A DNA stretch of 64,000 nt from Pedobacter kyungheensis (GCF_000812965.1 NZ_JSYN01000027.1:1-64000), one strand, 5' to 3'. Counted from the stretch's first letter, positions 27,000 to 36,106 are shown. Numbers and translations: made by a program. Notes: generated from the letters alone by a model not told the origin.

Positions 27000-27695
27000 T
27001 TACAGGATTTGCATTCGCTTGTTCAGAGCTGCTTTATAGGCATCAGATACCGGCACAAAATTTTTATGCATAATCAGGGTATTCCCCTCAACAGTATCTA
27101 CCCGGCCAATATTAACGATGAATGAACGGTGTACACGAATAAAGATTTTAGCGGGCAGCTTTTCTTCAATTGATTTTAATGAAGAATGAACAGCGTAGGT
27201 TTTCTCGTTCTGATAAATCTTTACATAATCGCCCTGGGCTTCCAGGTAGTTTATCTCGTCGAGCCTGATCCGCCTGATTACGCCCGCATCACGAATAAAA
27301 ACAAAATCATCTTGTTTATTGCCCAAAAACAGGTTGCTGCTATTGTAAACTTCCTTTGCTTTGGTAATTGCTTTTAAAAAACGATCGGGTGTAATGGGTT
27401 TGGTAATAAAATCAACCACATTTAAATCAAAAGCTTCCGCTGCATGGTCTTTTTTGGCACTGATAAATATAATGAGTGGTCTTGCTTCGCCCAGGCCTTT
27501 TACCAATTCAATCCCCGATATGCCGGGCATTTCGATATCCAGTAACAATAAATCTATTTTGTGAACAGCAAGATTGCGATAAGCTTCGCTTGCATTTTCA
27601 CATTCAGCAACCAGCTTTAACGATGGTTCTATTTGCAAGAGATGGCTGACCGTACGCCGCGCAATGGCGTGATCATCAACGATTAAACAATTCAT
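27000..27695 (-). CDS. LytTR-family response regulator
   Basis: 231 aa. The receiver domain (1-120) has acidic Asp7-Asp8, phosphorylation site Asp53 (LLDIEMPG) and Lys in TKPITPD. The LytTR DNA-binding domain (about 135-231) has YLEAQGDYVKIY and FIRVHRSFIVN. It is first in a two-gene unit with the receiver-HPt protein. Such regulators in Bacteroidota usually pair with membrane histidine kinases of the LytS/YehU type, but none is adjacent. Confidence 0.92.
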   Translation of the reverse strand: MNCLIVDDHAIARRTVSHLLQIEPSLKLVAECENASEAYRNLAVHKIDLLLLDIEMPGISGIELVKGLGEARPLIIFISAKKDHAAEAFDLNVVDFITKPITPDRFLKAITKAKEVYNSSNLFLGNKQDDFVFIRDAGVIRRIRLDEINYLEAQGDYVKIYQNEKTYAVHSSLKSIEEKLPAKIFIRVHRSFIVNIGRVDTVEGNTLIMHKNFVPVSDAYKAALNKRMQIL

Positions 27696-27944
27696 ATTAT
27701 CAGCTTAGCGTCATAAATAAAACTAAGCATAACCTTGAGGAATATTTTGCATGAATAAATAATGAACAAAATGAATAAAAATTATCTTTGCAGAAATCTG
27801 TCATCCGTTTCATCACGTATATACGCCCGTTCGTCTAGGATTTTTGCCTTTCTACCGCCTGGATATAGCCGAATAAATCATTCAAACGTACATTTGTTAA
27901 ACAATTAAAAACAATTTGTAAATCATAAAAAATAAAAAAATAAA

Positions 27945-28559
27945 ATGAACACCATTAAAACAATTACACTTTCAACGCTATCTCTCCTATCGGTTTATAC
28001 AGTTAAAGCACAGACTTTTAAAGAGCCTGTTGATTTTAAACTTAAAAACGGAATGAACATCATTATTTCTGAAAACGACAGATCGCCTAAGGCTTACTCT
28101 AGTTTTACACTGGATGCAAAAGCTTTTGAAGGTAAAAAAGATGGTGTAGTTGAGTTATTAAATGCGGTATTGAACGAAAGTGTTGCCAAAAATGCCAATA
28201 TCAGCTTTAAAGATAACAGCGGTAAACTGGCTACAACCAATGCTAATCTGGAGCAAGATCTGACAAAAATGGCTGCATTGATCCAAAATGCAACTTTAGA
28301 TCAAAAAACTTTCGATATAGCTAAGGCCAAACTGATTACCAGTTTAAAATTACAGGATTACGATTACGACCAAACCGTGAACGAAAAATCTATCAATGCT
28401 TTAACATTAGCCGATGTACAAAGCTTTTACAACCAGATTTCTCCTGAAAAAACCTATTTAACCATTGCCGGAGATGTGCAGTTAAGTACAGCAAAAGCCT
28501 CTGCAAAAAATGCTTTTGGCAGCTGGAACAAAAATACTGCAAATACATTAGCAAAATAA
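27945..28559 (+). CDS. Small secreted degenerate M16-peptidase-like protein
   Basis: 204 aa with signal peptide 1-22 (ends VKAQ). After it comes FKLKNGMNIIISEND, typical of the start of an M16 (insulinase/pitrilysin) domain, and near the C-terminus LTLADVQSFYNQ plus LTIAGDV, typical of the end of one. The zinc motif HxxEH is absent; the equivalent position reads VVELLNAV. The domain is also shortened. It is therefore probably non-catalytic, perhaps a binding or chaperone relic. A -7-like box TACATTTG lies at 27889-27896, and a strong terminator follows the gene. Confidence 0.75.
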   Translation: MNTIKTITLSTLSLLSVYTVKAQTFKEPVDFKLKNGMNIIISENDRSPKAYSSFTLDAKAFEGKKDGVVELLNAVLNESVAKNANISFKDNSGKLATTNANLEQDLTKMAALIQNATLDQKTFDIAKAKLITSLKLQDYDYDQTVNEKSINALTLADVQSFYNQISPEKTYLTIAGDVQLSTAKASAKNAFGSWNKNTANTLAK

Positions 28560-28584
28560 GTCGTCTAAAACAATTATAAGAACT

Positions 28585-28614
28585 GCCCCTCGATTTATTG
28601 AGGGGCTTTTTTTT
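28585..28614 (+). terminator. Rho-independent terminator after the M16-like gene
   Basis: Stem GCCCCTC (28585-28591) with GAGGGGC (28600-28606), 8-nt loop, followed by eight T residues. It starts 26 bp after the stop codon. Confidence 0.9.
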
Positions 28615-28688
28615 GTTCAAAAATGCGTAGCCGCCAATACGCCGGGAAACATTTGGGATTTATTATTGTTTAAACTGAAAACCATCCC

Positions 28689-29162
28689 ATGAAATTTAAA
28701 CCTCTTGCTTTCATTGTCAATATAGCCATCACACTTGGTATAGGTGCATTGGGCGGCTGGGCTACTGCCCAATCCGTTAAAACCTGGTACCCGACTTTAA
28801 ACAAACCTGCTTTTAACCCACCAAACTGGCTTTTTGCTCCTGTTTGGACAACATTATACATTCTTATTGGTATTGCGGCCTATCTGGTGTGGATAAAACG
28901 CGATCAGATTACGCATTTCCCGCGGACAGTAGCCATATATTTAATCCAGCTCATGCTTAACCTGGCCTGGTCGTTCATTTTCTTTTACCTGCACGAAATA
29001 GGTTTTGCCATGGCCGAAATTATTCTGCTGCTTATTGTTATAGTGATAAACGCTGTTACATTTTACAGAATAGACAAGCGGGCGGGGCTATTATTCATTC
29101 CCTATATCCTTTGGGTAAGTTTTGCATCATTTTTAACCTACAATATCCTCATATTGAATTAA
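28689..29162 (+). CDS. tspO: TspO/MBR-family tryptophan-rich sensory protein
   Basis: 157 aa, five hydrophobic helices, inner membrane. The family signature is clear: WYPTLNKPAFNPP followed by LFAPVWTTLY, then NLAWSFIFFYLHE. TspO proteins bind porphyrins and related ligands and are linked to stress and tetrapyrrole control. It stands alone, with no photosynthesis or carotenoid gene nearby. The start ATG and the length are normal for the family. Confidence 0.93.
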   Translation: MKFKPLAFIVNIAITLGIGALGGWATAQSVKTWYPTLNKPAFNPPNWLFAPVWTTLYILIGIAAYLVWIKRDQITHFPRTVAIYLIQLMLNLAWSFIFFYLHEIGFAMAEIILLLIVIVINAVTFYRIDKRAGLLFIPYILWVSFASFLTYNILILN

Positions 29163-29188
29163 TTTAAAAGAAAACCCTATTTTTAGGT

Positions 29189-31507
29189 GTGGTAACTTTT
29201 AAAAGATTTTTGCTGATACTTTTCGTTCTGTGCTGTAACCAGTTGCGCGCGCAAAAGGTAGGTCTTGTGTTTAGCGGAGGAGGCGCAAAAGGCCTGGCTC
29301 ATATCGGGACGTTAAAAGCACTGGAAGAAAACCATATCCCGATTGATTACATTACCGGTACTTCAATGGGTGGTATTGTTGGGGCCATGTATGCTTCGGG
29401 CTATAGTCCGGCGCAAATAGAAGAGATTGCCCTTAGCGATGATTTTCAAAACTGGGTAAATGGCCGTTACACCAGCGATTATACCTTTTATTTTCAAAAA
29501 AGAGCGCCAAATGCCTCCATGCTTACGGCAAAAGTGGCTATCGATACCGGTTTCCATTTTAGTTTCCGCTCAAACCTGATTAACGATATTCCCTTAAACT
29601 TTGCCTTTCTCGAACTGTTTTCGCAGGCTTCTGCGGTTTCAAAAGATAATTTCGACAATCTTTTTGTACCATTTCGCTGTATGGCAGCTGATGTTTTATC
29701 GCAAAAAAGCATCACCGTAAGCAAAGGAAGCCTGGCCGAAGCCGTTAGGGCAACCATGACCGTTCCAATTGTTTACCGCCCGATTAAATTGGACGGAAAA
29801 TATGTTTTTGACGGAGGGCTTTACAATAATTTCCCTGCCGATGTGATGGAAAAGGATTTTAAACCCGACTTTGTAATCGGTGCCAACGTTTCGTCTAAAA
29901 CCTATAACGAATACCCTAAAAATATCGACGACCGTTTAATGAACCGTTTTTTGGTGTATATGTTCCTGTCCAAATCAGATTCTACCATGATTGGCAAAAA
30001 CGGGGTTTACATCCAGCCCAATTTAGCCGGCTACAGCGTAACCAATTTTGCTCCGGTAGCCGAACTGATAAAAAAGGGTTACGATGCCACCATGGCCGAT
30101 ATGCCGCGCATTAAAGCTTTAATTAGCCGCAGGGTAAATGATGAAGAACTGGCTCGGCGCAGGGAAAAATTCAATGTCCGTAAACCCGACCTCAAATTCA
30201 GCAATATCATTGTTTCAGGGGTAAACAGTCAGCAAAAAAAATATGTAGAACGGCTTTTTAAAAGTGATAAAGCCACCTTCGATTTAAAAGACATTAAGCG
30301 CGGCTATTACAAACTGGTAGCCGACCAGACTTTCGAAACCGTATATCCCAAAATCTCCTATCAGCCGGCAACAGATAGTTATACTTTCGAAGTCGTGGCA
30401 CAGCCTAAAAAGAGTTTCAAACTCGAATTGGGCGGCAATATTTCGACCCGGCCCATCAGCAATGTTTTTTTGGGTGCCGAATACAATTACCTTAACCGCA
30501 AATCGTACACTTTTGGTACCAGTTTCTATTCGGGCCGTTTTTACGAATCGGTACAGTTAAATGGCCGTATCGATTACCCAACAAAACTCCCTTTATTTTT
30601 AGCAGGAGAACTTACTTATAATCACTGGAATTATTATAATACCAGCCAGATTTTTATCGAAAACCCTCGCCCAATTTACATCGAACAATCAGACAGGAAG
30701 ATTGATTTAATGATGGGTATGCCACTCAACTACAACACCAAAATTGTACTGCATTCTACCTTTATCAACAATAACGACCGGTATAGCCCCAACAATACTT
30801 TTGCTGTAGGCGATCTGTTAGATCAAACCACCTTTAACGGTTTCAGGGCTTCGTTAAACTTCGAGAAAAACTCGCTTAACCGGAAACAGTATGCCACCAG
30901 CGGGCAAAGTTTCTCCCTCAGTTTTAATTATACTACAGGGCGCGAAAACTATACCCCTGGCAATATTTTCCGCAACACGCCCGGTTTTGTTAAAGTACCC
31001 GGAAGCAGCCAGCTACACCATTGGGGAAGCATTAAACTTACGCAGGAAAACTATTTCCTTCACCTTAACCGCTACACATTTGGCTATATTGTTGAAGGCG
31101 TAATTTCCAATCAGCCGCTTTTTAGTAATTATTATTCAACACTGCTGGTAGCTCCGGCATTTTATCCGCTACAGGATAGCCGGTCTTTATTCCTCGATAA
31201 ATTCAGGGCTACCACTTACGCTGCAGGCGGTATTAAAAACATTTACAATGTGAAAAAAAATCTTGATTTTAGACTGGAAGGTTATTTATTTTTACCGCAT
31301 AAAGAATTTGAACTAAACGGCCTGCAAAATGTAGATTATGCTAAAGCCATTACAAAAATCAGGTATGCCGCTACTGCCGGCCTGGTTTACCATTCTCCGC
31401 TGGGGCCGGTAAGTTTAAGTTATAATTTATATAATGATGCAGTTAAAAGAAATGGTGTATTATTGCATATCGGTTATTTAATTTACAATAAACGTTCTAT
31501 CGAATGA
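29189..31507 (+). CDS. Patatin-like phospholipase fused to Omp85 barrel (PlpD-like, type Vd)
   Basis: 772 aa with a signal peptide (1-21, ends LRAQ). The patatin domain (24-310) has oxyanion GGGAKG, nucleophile Ser59 in GTSMGG and Asp208 in DGG, so the Ser-Asp dyad is complete. A POTRA-like region (about 335-410) and a 16-strand-type Omp85/BamA-related barrel (about 420-772) follow, ending in a short aromatic strand. The architecture matches bacterial PlpD and the common Bacteroidota 'patatin-like plus surface antigen' protein. Start is GTG at 29189; no better ATG gives the signal peptide. It overlaps the next gene by 4 bp. Confidence 0.9.
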   Translation: MVTFKRFLLILFVLCCNQLRAQKVGLVFSGGGAKGLAHIGTLKALEENHIPIDYITGTSMGGIVGAMYASGYSPAQIEEIALSDDFQNWVNGRYTSDYTFYFQKRAPNASMLTAKVAIDTGFHFSFRSNLINDIPLNFAFLELFSQASAVSKDNFDNLFVPFRCMAADVLSQKSITVSKGSLAEAVRATMTVPIVYRPIKLDGKYVFDGGLYNNFPADVMEKDFKPDFVIGANVSSKTYNEYPKNIDDRLMNRFLVYMFLSKSDSTMIGKNGVYIQPNLAGYSVTNFAPVAELIKKGYDATMADMPRIKALISRRVNDEELARRREKFNVRKPDLKFSNIIVSGVNSQQKKYVERLFKSDKATFDLKDIKRGYYKLVADQTFETVYPKISYQPATDSYTFEVVAQPKKSFKLELGGNISTRPISNVFLGAEYNYLNRKSYTFGTSFYSGRFYESVQLNGRIDYPTKLPLFLAGELTYNHWNYYNTSQIFIENPRPIYIEQSDRKIDLMMGMPLNYNTKIVLHSTFINNNDRYSPNNTFAVGDLLDQTTFNGFRASLNFEKNSLNRKQYATSGQSFSLSFNYTTGRENYTPGNIFRNTPGFVKVPGSSQLHHWGSIKLTQENYFLHLNRYTFGYIVEGVISNQPLFSNYYSTLLVAPAFYPLQDSRSLFLDKFRATTYAAGGIKNIYNVKKNLDFRLEGYLFLPHKEFELNGLQNVDYAKAITKIRYAATAGLVYHSPLGPVSLSYNLYNDAVKRNGVLLHIGYLIYNKRSIE

Positions 31508-32034
31508 AACGAATCTTATTCTTGCTTTCCCTCTGTTTAATTGGTTTTTCAGGCCTGGCGCAAAATGCTGCCATCAATAATTTTCTGGTTAAAGAAAACC
31601 TGCTTAAAAACAATAAGCTGGCTATTATAGCTGCCGATTCGCTCAATAACCCCAACGAAAACATTAACGGCACCTATACCTTTAGCGTAAGTGGCTTTAC
31701 ACAGGTTTTAAAGTTTAACGATGGTATAGCTGTACTGCCTTTGCCTATCGATAAATCGACATTTGTTTACATTAAGCACCAAAACGATTCGGGCACCCAC
31801 AGCAAGCTCGTTTATGTGTTTAAAAAGGATAGCGATTTAAGTCCTTATGCCATCAGCAGTTTATGGCTCTTCATTATCCCCATTGTATTGATTATTATCG
31901 CCTTTGCCTTCCGTAAGCTCATCATTTTTGTGGTTATCGCTTTTTTAATATTTGTTTATTTCAACCACAGCAATGGCCTTAACCTTTCTACCTTTTTCGA
32001 AAGTATTTTTGATGGCTTAAAGAACCTCATTTGA
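31504..32034 (+). CDS. Unrecognised secreted/membrane protein coupled to the patatin gene
   Basis: 176 aa. Signal peptide 1-20 (ends GLAQ), then a soluble region of about 90 residues with alternating polar and hydrophobic strands, then two closely spaced hydrophobic helices (about 118-135 and 137-152) and a short amphipathic tail. No family recognised. Its ATG overlaps the stop of the patatin-barrel gene (ATGA), so the two are translated together and may work together in the envelope. Confidence 0.75.
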   Translation: MKRILFLLSLCLIGFSGLAQNAAINNFLVKENLLKNNKLAIIAADSLNNPNENINGTYTFSVSGFTQVLKFNDGIAVLPLPIDKSTFVYIKHQNDSGTHSKLVYVFKKDSDLSPYAISSLWLFIIPIVLIIIAFAFRKLIIFVVIAFLIFVYFNHSNGLNLSTFFESIFDGLKNLI

Positions 32035-32044
32035 TAAATTAGTG

Positions 32045-32146
32045 CTGTCACCGGTTACCAGCTGACAGTTATTTACAATCCCTCAAATATTAATGCTCAC
32101 GCCCGTTTCCAACGGGCGTGTTCATATCCTGTCGTTTTTAACGACA
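32045..32146. repeat. Three consecutive hairpins
   Basis: (1) CTGTCA...TGACAG around GGTTACCAGC, 32045-32068. (2) Perfect 10-bp stem CACGCCCGTT (32098-32107) with AACGGGCGTG (32111-32120) and a 3-nt loop. (3) TGTCGTT (32130-32136) with AACGACA (32140-32146). They fill the gap after the patatin-linked membrane protein. The first shares the core GTTACCAGCTGAC with a hairpin at 47555-47577, so it is a dispersed element and not only a local terminator. Confidence 0.6.
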
Positions 32147-32163
32147 TTAATTCCCTATTTCAT

Positions 32164-32184
32164 TTTACTAATATTTTTAGTAAA
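32164..32184. promoter_or_regulatory. 21-bp palindrome just upstream of the 2H phosphoesterase gene
   Basis: TTTACTAA (32164-32171), 5-nt spacer, TTAGTAAA (32177-32184), ending 9 bp before the ATG. Perfect 8-bp arms and a position over the expected transcription or translation start suggest an operator or an mRNA hairpin. AT-rich composition makes chance occurrence possible. Confidence 0.4.
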
Positions 32185-32193
32185 TTTACCGCT

Positions 32194-32769
32194 ATGGAAA
32201 ATCTTTTTTTAGTGTGTTTAGTTCCGTCCGTATCTATCGTTGAAGATGTAGATGAGATCAGAAATTACATTTCGGGCAAATTTAACGTACACGAATCGTT
32301 AAAGCGGCCGGCACACATTACTTTGTATCCTCCGGTAAAACTATCTTCGCAAGAAGCAGAAAAGAAGTTTTTCAATGCGCTCGATGCCGCTTCTTTTCTC
32401 AAGCCCTTTAATCAGGTATTAAAAAACTTCAATGCTTTTCCTGAGCATACTTTTTATATAGACGTAGAACGGAATGAAGGCATTATGAATCTGGAAAAAC
32501 AAATCAGAAAGGAATTATTGCCTTTAAAACTGCTGGATAAAAAAGACAGCAGCAAGTTTAACCCGCACCTCACACTCGCTTTCAGAGACCTGAAGCCACC
32601 TGTTTTTAAAGATATTTTAAGCGATTTTAAAGACCGCAAGTTTAAACGCGAATTTCAGGTTGCTGCTTTCTCCGTTTATAAACATATCGACAAGAAGTGG
32701 CAACCCTATAAGGAATTTGCATTTAAAAATGTTGCTGATAAACCTAAAATCCCAAGTCTGTTCGATTAA
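32194..32769 (+). CDS. 2'-5' RNA ligase family (LigT/ThpR-like) 2H phosphoesterase
   Basis: 191 aa, cytoplasmic. Two HxT motifs define the 2H fold: His41-Ile-Thr43 in PAHITLYPP and His125-Leu-Thr127 in NPHLTLAF. Members hydrolyse 2',3'-cyclic phosphates or ligate RNA termini. The gene ends directly against the tail of tamL, with no base between the two stop codons. The physiological substrate is unknown, as for most bacterial LigT-like proteins. Confidence 0.88.
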   Translation: MENLFLVCLVPSVSIVEDVDEIRNYISGKFNVHESLKRPAHITLYPPVKLSSQEAEKKFFNALDAASFLKPFNQVLKNFNAFPEHTFYIDVERNEGIMNLEKQIRKELLPLKLLDKKDSSKFNPHLTLAFRDLKPPVFKDILSDFKDRKFKREFQVAAFSVYKHIDKKWQPYKEFAFKNVADKPKIPSLFD

Positions 32770-35172
32770 TTAGAACGGCATACCAATCCCGAAATTATAC
32801 TGTAAAAAGCGGTAAGTATCGGGGGCATGGGTTAAATTATAGGCATTTTTAAAATCTCTGGCACCAGATAAAAATTTGCCGATTACCCACTGTTCAGATC
32901 CGATAAACTGTGGGTCTTTAAGTTTTAAACCGACATCAAACCTGAACACAAAATACTGCACATCGTAGCGCAAACCCACCCCTGTACCAATCGCAATTTG
33001 TTTAATGAATTTATTTAGTTTAAAAATGGTCAATTCATCCAATGCTGGAACTTGGGCGCTGATTGATTCACTTTTACGAATATTCCAGATATTGCCGGCA
33101 TCCACAAATGCAGCTCCTTTTAAAGTAGCACCGAAAAAGTTTCGGGCAACAGTAAAGCGGTATTCAAAGTTTGTTTCAAGCCGCATGGTACCCAACTGGT
33201 CCAGTCCAAAAAATGCCTTCCGGAAAGCTTCAGAGCTAATTACCTCTCTGTTGTAGTTTCCAGGCCCCAGTGTTCTGGCTTGCCAAGCCCTTATCCCGTT
33301 CGACCCTCCGGCAAAAAACTGCTTTTCAAAAGGAATACCGTTTAAAACAGAGTTACCATAGGCATAGGCCACACCAGTATTTAAACGGGCTATAAATTGT
33401 CTGTCGCCACCTAAGTGTTTATACCACCTGATATCTACCTCCGGCCGCATATACTGGTTAAATGGTAAGCCAAATATCTTAGCAGGATCATCGTTGGCGG
33501 GGTCATTTTTAGCTCCGGTTAATTTAGAAATTCCCTGCAATAAGTTACCCGCAATGTCCATTCCTGCTCTTAAATACACAAAAGTGCGATATTGATTTAG
33601 TTTATCGGCATTTAGCGTATAAGTATATTTCATACCTAAGGTCAAATCCTTGCGGTTTAGCAATGTAGAATAATAAATGTTATTTACTATCGTAGCAGAG
33701 TCTACATTTGGATCCAGGTTACCAAAACGGTACTCAAAGTTTAAAGGTGTAAATGAGTGCAGTTTAGATTTGGTTTCAAACCAATCGTAAGTAATCGAAT
33801 TGATGAAAATCCGCCTTACGGAAACATCTTTTTGCAATGCATAAATGTAACTGGAAGCAAAAGTAGTATGCGGCATGCCATTACCACCCAAAACAGGGTT
33901 ATAGAACGGGATCATTAACCTGGGTACCGAAATACTGGCACTGATCGAGAAATCGCGCTGGTAAATATCGCTGAATACCTTTGCCCCATTGCCAATACGT
34001 GATTGTAAACCGCCTTTAACCTGGAGCTCGAAACGCTCGGCACCCCTGAAAATATTGTTATTGGTATAAGTATTACCAATGGTAAAACCAACCGTTCCAC
34101 CATTAAAAGGCACCTCTCCTTCTACCCTGTTGCTCATTACCTTTTGTGGAATGAGCTGAATTACGGTATTGATTTTATTGGAAGTACTGTCTCTCCTGAA
34201 ATAATCGATCTTAACATTTTTAAACACATTCAGTTCGTACAAGCGGTCGTATGTCAGGTTTTCGTTCCGGATATCGTATAGTTCGCCTTGTTTCAGAAAA
34301 TCGTAGCGTACAATCGGGTTTCTTCTATAACGTTTAGAAAAATCGGTAAAAATAATGCCGTTCAAGGTATCCTTACTCAATTTATACCTTACTGAATCCG
34401 GGAATCCTTCCGGATTGGGGGCAATAATCATGTGGGTATAACCAATGTTAAACTGTTTGTGACTACCATTTTCGGGATCGGCCACATTTAGGTTTAAATC
34501 AATTTTATTGGTTTTAGAGCTGGGTTCGGCTCCAAAAACATCAAAAGTTACGTAAGGCCGCAGGAAATAGAAGTAACCATTCTCTTTCATAATCCGGTAA
34601 ATCTGTTCCCTTTCGTAAGTTAACGAATCCTCATCGTACTGCATACCTTTATGCAAATGGCTAATTTTAGCTTTATTCGATTCGTAGAGGTTTCGGATAT
34701 TCGCGTTAGGTATAGAATCGCTTATATTTTGAACCATGTAGGCCGGACCCGGCTTGGCCGTAAATACAATTTCTGCTTTTTTATTGGCCACTTTAATGCT
34801 TGCATTCACATCGGCCTGACGATAACCTTTACTTTTTAAAAACTTTTGGATCTGTGTCCTCGAAATTTCTACCAGGGTACTGTCCAGAATTGCAGGCGGA
34901 GAACCGAATGGTTTAATATCGTTGGTTTTGTAACGGCCATCCCTCGTATTGAACAAATTGTACAAAGGCACATTAATACTCAACTTAGAGGCTGGCCTGA
35001 TATCTTTCTGAACGTAATTGTATGCCTGTTCTTCAAATTTGGCGTCAACGCTGTCTATCCTTACCTTTTTAACAATCGATTGGTAGTCGGGAATGTATTT
35101 AGTTGATGAACAGGCCTGAATTAAAAGAATAATAAATAGTAATATTGCAGTACTTTTCAGTTTAAAATTCAT
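32770..35172 (-). CDS. tamL: TamL-type Omp85 lipoprotein (TamA homologue of Bacteroidota)
   Basis: 800 aa from the ATG at 35172. That start gives a clean lipoprotein signal with Cys21 in LIQAC; a longer frame to 35199 would overlap the divergent gene. POTRA domains cover about residues 35-330, and the Omp85 C-terminal 16-strand barrel covers about 400-800, with FFAGGSNGIRAWQ as the characteristic loop-6 region. TamL replaces TamA in Bacteroidota and is thought to act with TamB in outer-membrane biogenesis. It is convergent with the 2H phosphoesterase and divergent from the TrmH-family gene with an 11-bp gap. Confidence 0.88.
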   Translation of the reverse strand: MNFKLKSTAILLFIILLIQACSSTKYIPDYQSIVKKVRIDSVDAKFEEQAYNYVQKDIRPASKLSINVPLYNLFNTRDGRYKTNDIKPFGSPPAILDSTLVEISRTQIQKFLKSKGYRQADVNASIKVANKKAEIVFTAKPGPAYMVQNISDSIPNANIRNLYESNKAKISHLHKGMQYDEDSLTYEREQIYRIMKENGYFYFLRPYVTFDVFGAEPSSKTNKIDLNLNVADPENGSHKQFNIGYTHMIIAPNPEGFPDSVRYKLSKDTLNGIIFTDFSKRYRRNPIVRYDFLKQGELYDIRNENLTYDRLYELNVFKNVKIDYFRRDSTSNKINTVIQLIPQKVMSNRVEGEVPFNGGTVGFTIGNTYTNNNIFRGAERFELQVKGGLQSRIGNGAKVFSDIYQRDFSISASISVPRLMIPFYNPVLGGNGMPHTTFASSYIYALQKDVSVRRIFINSITYDWFETKSKLHSFTPLNFEYRFGNLDPNVDSATIVNNIYYSTLLNRKDLTLGMKYTYTLNADKLNQYRTFVYLRAGMDIAGNLLQGISKLTGAKNDPANDDPAKIFGLPFNQYMRPEVDIRWYKHLGGDRQFIARLNTGVAYAYGNSVLNGIPFEKQFFAGGSNGIRAWQARTLGPGNYNREVISSEAFRKAFFGLDQLGTMRLETNFEYRFTVARNFFGATLKGAAFVDAGNIWNIRKSESISAQVPALDELTIFKLNKFIKQIAIGTGVGLRYDVQYFVFRFDVGLKLKDPQFIGSEQWVIGKFLSGARDFKNAYNLTHAPDTYRFLQYNFGIGMPF

Positions 35173-35183
35173 TAAGTATTGGT

Positions 35184-35930
35184 ATGCTTTCAAAATCACA
35201 GATTAGTTTTATAAAGTCGTTACATCAAAAAAAGTACCGTAAAGAACATGGTTTATTTATTGTTGAAGGCATCAAATCCATTCAGGAGTTTTTTCAGTCA
35301 AGCTACCACATTCATACTATATTTTATAACAGCGAACAATACAATTTGTTACCCAAATTACCCGCAAATATAAACTTATTTGAAGTAAACAACGCTGAAT
35401 TAGACAAGATTAGTACGCTGCAAACGCCACAAGGTTTTTTAGCACTGGTTCATATCCCCAAAAACAAAACCTTAAACAGCAACGAATTGAAAAACCAGTT
35501 TACTTTGGTTTTGGATGGCGTACAGGATCCTGGTAATATGGGCACCATTATCCGCACGGCCGATTGGTTTGGCTTTAAGCAAATCATCTGTTCGAAAGAC
35601 TGTGTTGAGGTTTTTAACCCCAAAACAGTGCAGGCCACTATGGGCTCGCTTGCGAGAATTAATATTTATGAAGAAGACCTGCCAACTTTACTGGCTAATA
35701 TTGCGGTACCGGTTTTTGGGGCTTTGTTAGATGGCGAATCGATTTATCACACCCAATGGGGTAATGAAGGCTTAATTGTTTTGGGCAATGAAGGCAAGGG
35801 CATATCGGCAGAAGTAATCCAAAAAATAACCAAACCGGTTACCATACCGCGGGTTGGCGAAGCCGAATCTTTAAATGTAGCAGTGAGTGCTGCAATCTTT
35901 TGTGCTGAATTAGTGCGAGTTCGAAATTAA
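35184..35930 (+). CDS. TrmH/SpoU-family RNA 2'-O-methyltransferase
   Basis: 248 aa. The N-terminal substrate-binding domain (1-95, KYRKEHGLFIVEGIK) is followed by the SPOUT knot domain. Its three motifs are present: LDGVQDPGNMGTIIRTADWFG region near 110-130, LIVLGNEGKGIS near 195, and IPRVGEAESLNVAVSAAIF near 215. SAM-dependent methylation of rRNA or tRNA is expected; the target nucleotide is not predictable here. The ATG is 11 bp from the start of divergent tamL. Confidence 0.92.
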   Translation: MLSKSQISFIKSLHQKKYRKEHGLFIVEGIKSIQEFFQSSYHIHTIFYNSEQYNLLPKLPANINLFEVNNAELDKISTLQTPQGFLALVHIPKNKTLNSNELKNQFTLVLDGVQDPGNMGTIIRTADWFGFKQIICSKDCVEVFNPKTVQATMGSLARINIYEEDLPTLLANIAVPVFGALLDGESIYHTQWGNEGLIVLGNEGKGISAEVIQKITKPVTIPRVGEAESLNVAVSAAIFCAELVRVRN

Positions 35931-35953
35931 ATTGGATAATTATTGAGATAATA

Positions 35954-35984
35954 TTTGCGGGCTAACTAATAATTACTATTTTTG
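35954..35984 (+). promoter_or_regulatory. Promoter of tRNA-Cys (TTTG-N19-TAnnTTTG)
   Basis: -33 element TTTG at 35954-35957, exactly 19 nt, then -7 element TATTTTTG at 35977-35984. This is an exact match to the Bacteroidota housekeeping sigma consensus. The tRNA begins 16 nt further on. Confidence 0.8.
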
Positions 35985-35999
35985 CAGCCTTGAATTTAA

Positions 36000-36070
36000 G
36001 GTCGAGTGGCCGAGTGGCTAGGCAGAGGTCTGCAAAACCTTCTACAGCGGTTCGAATCCGCTCTCGACCT
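36000..36070 (+). tRNA. tRNA-Cys (anticodon GCA)
   Basis: 71-nt cloverleaf: acceptor stem GGTCGAG/CTCGACC (36000-36006 with 36063-36069), D stem GCC/GGC, anticodon stem 36025-36029 with 36037-36041, loop with anticodon GCA at 36032-36034, T arm with TTCGAAT loop (36051-36057), discriminator U at 36070 as expected for cysteine. A CCA end is encoded at 36071-36073. Confidence 0.97.
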
Positions 36071-36106
36071 CCATTTGTACAAATAAAATAATAAAAGGTT
36101 AATACC

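Noticed and set aside
26618..27073. 151-aa frame opposite the receiver-HPt gene
   Set aside because: Cys/Ser-rich shadow of a supported gene; no motif.
27826..27880. Start of a possible tRNA (CGTTCGTCTAG, like tRNA-Asp/Glu D arm)
   Set aside because: No acceptor partner, D loop or T arm can be folded; the similarity is limited to about 11 bases. It could be a remnant but cannot be supported.
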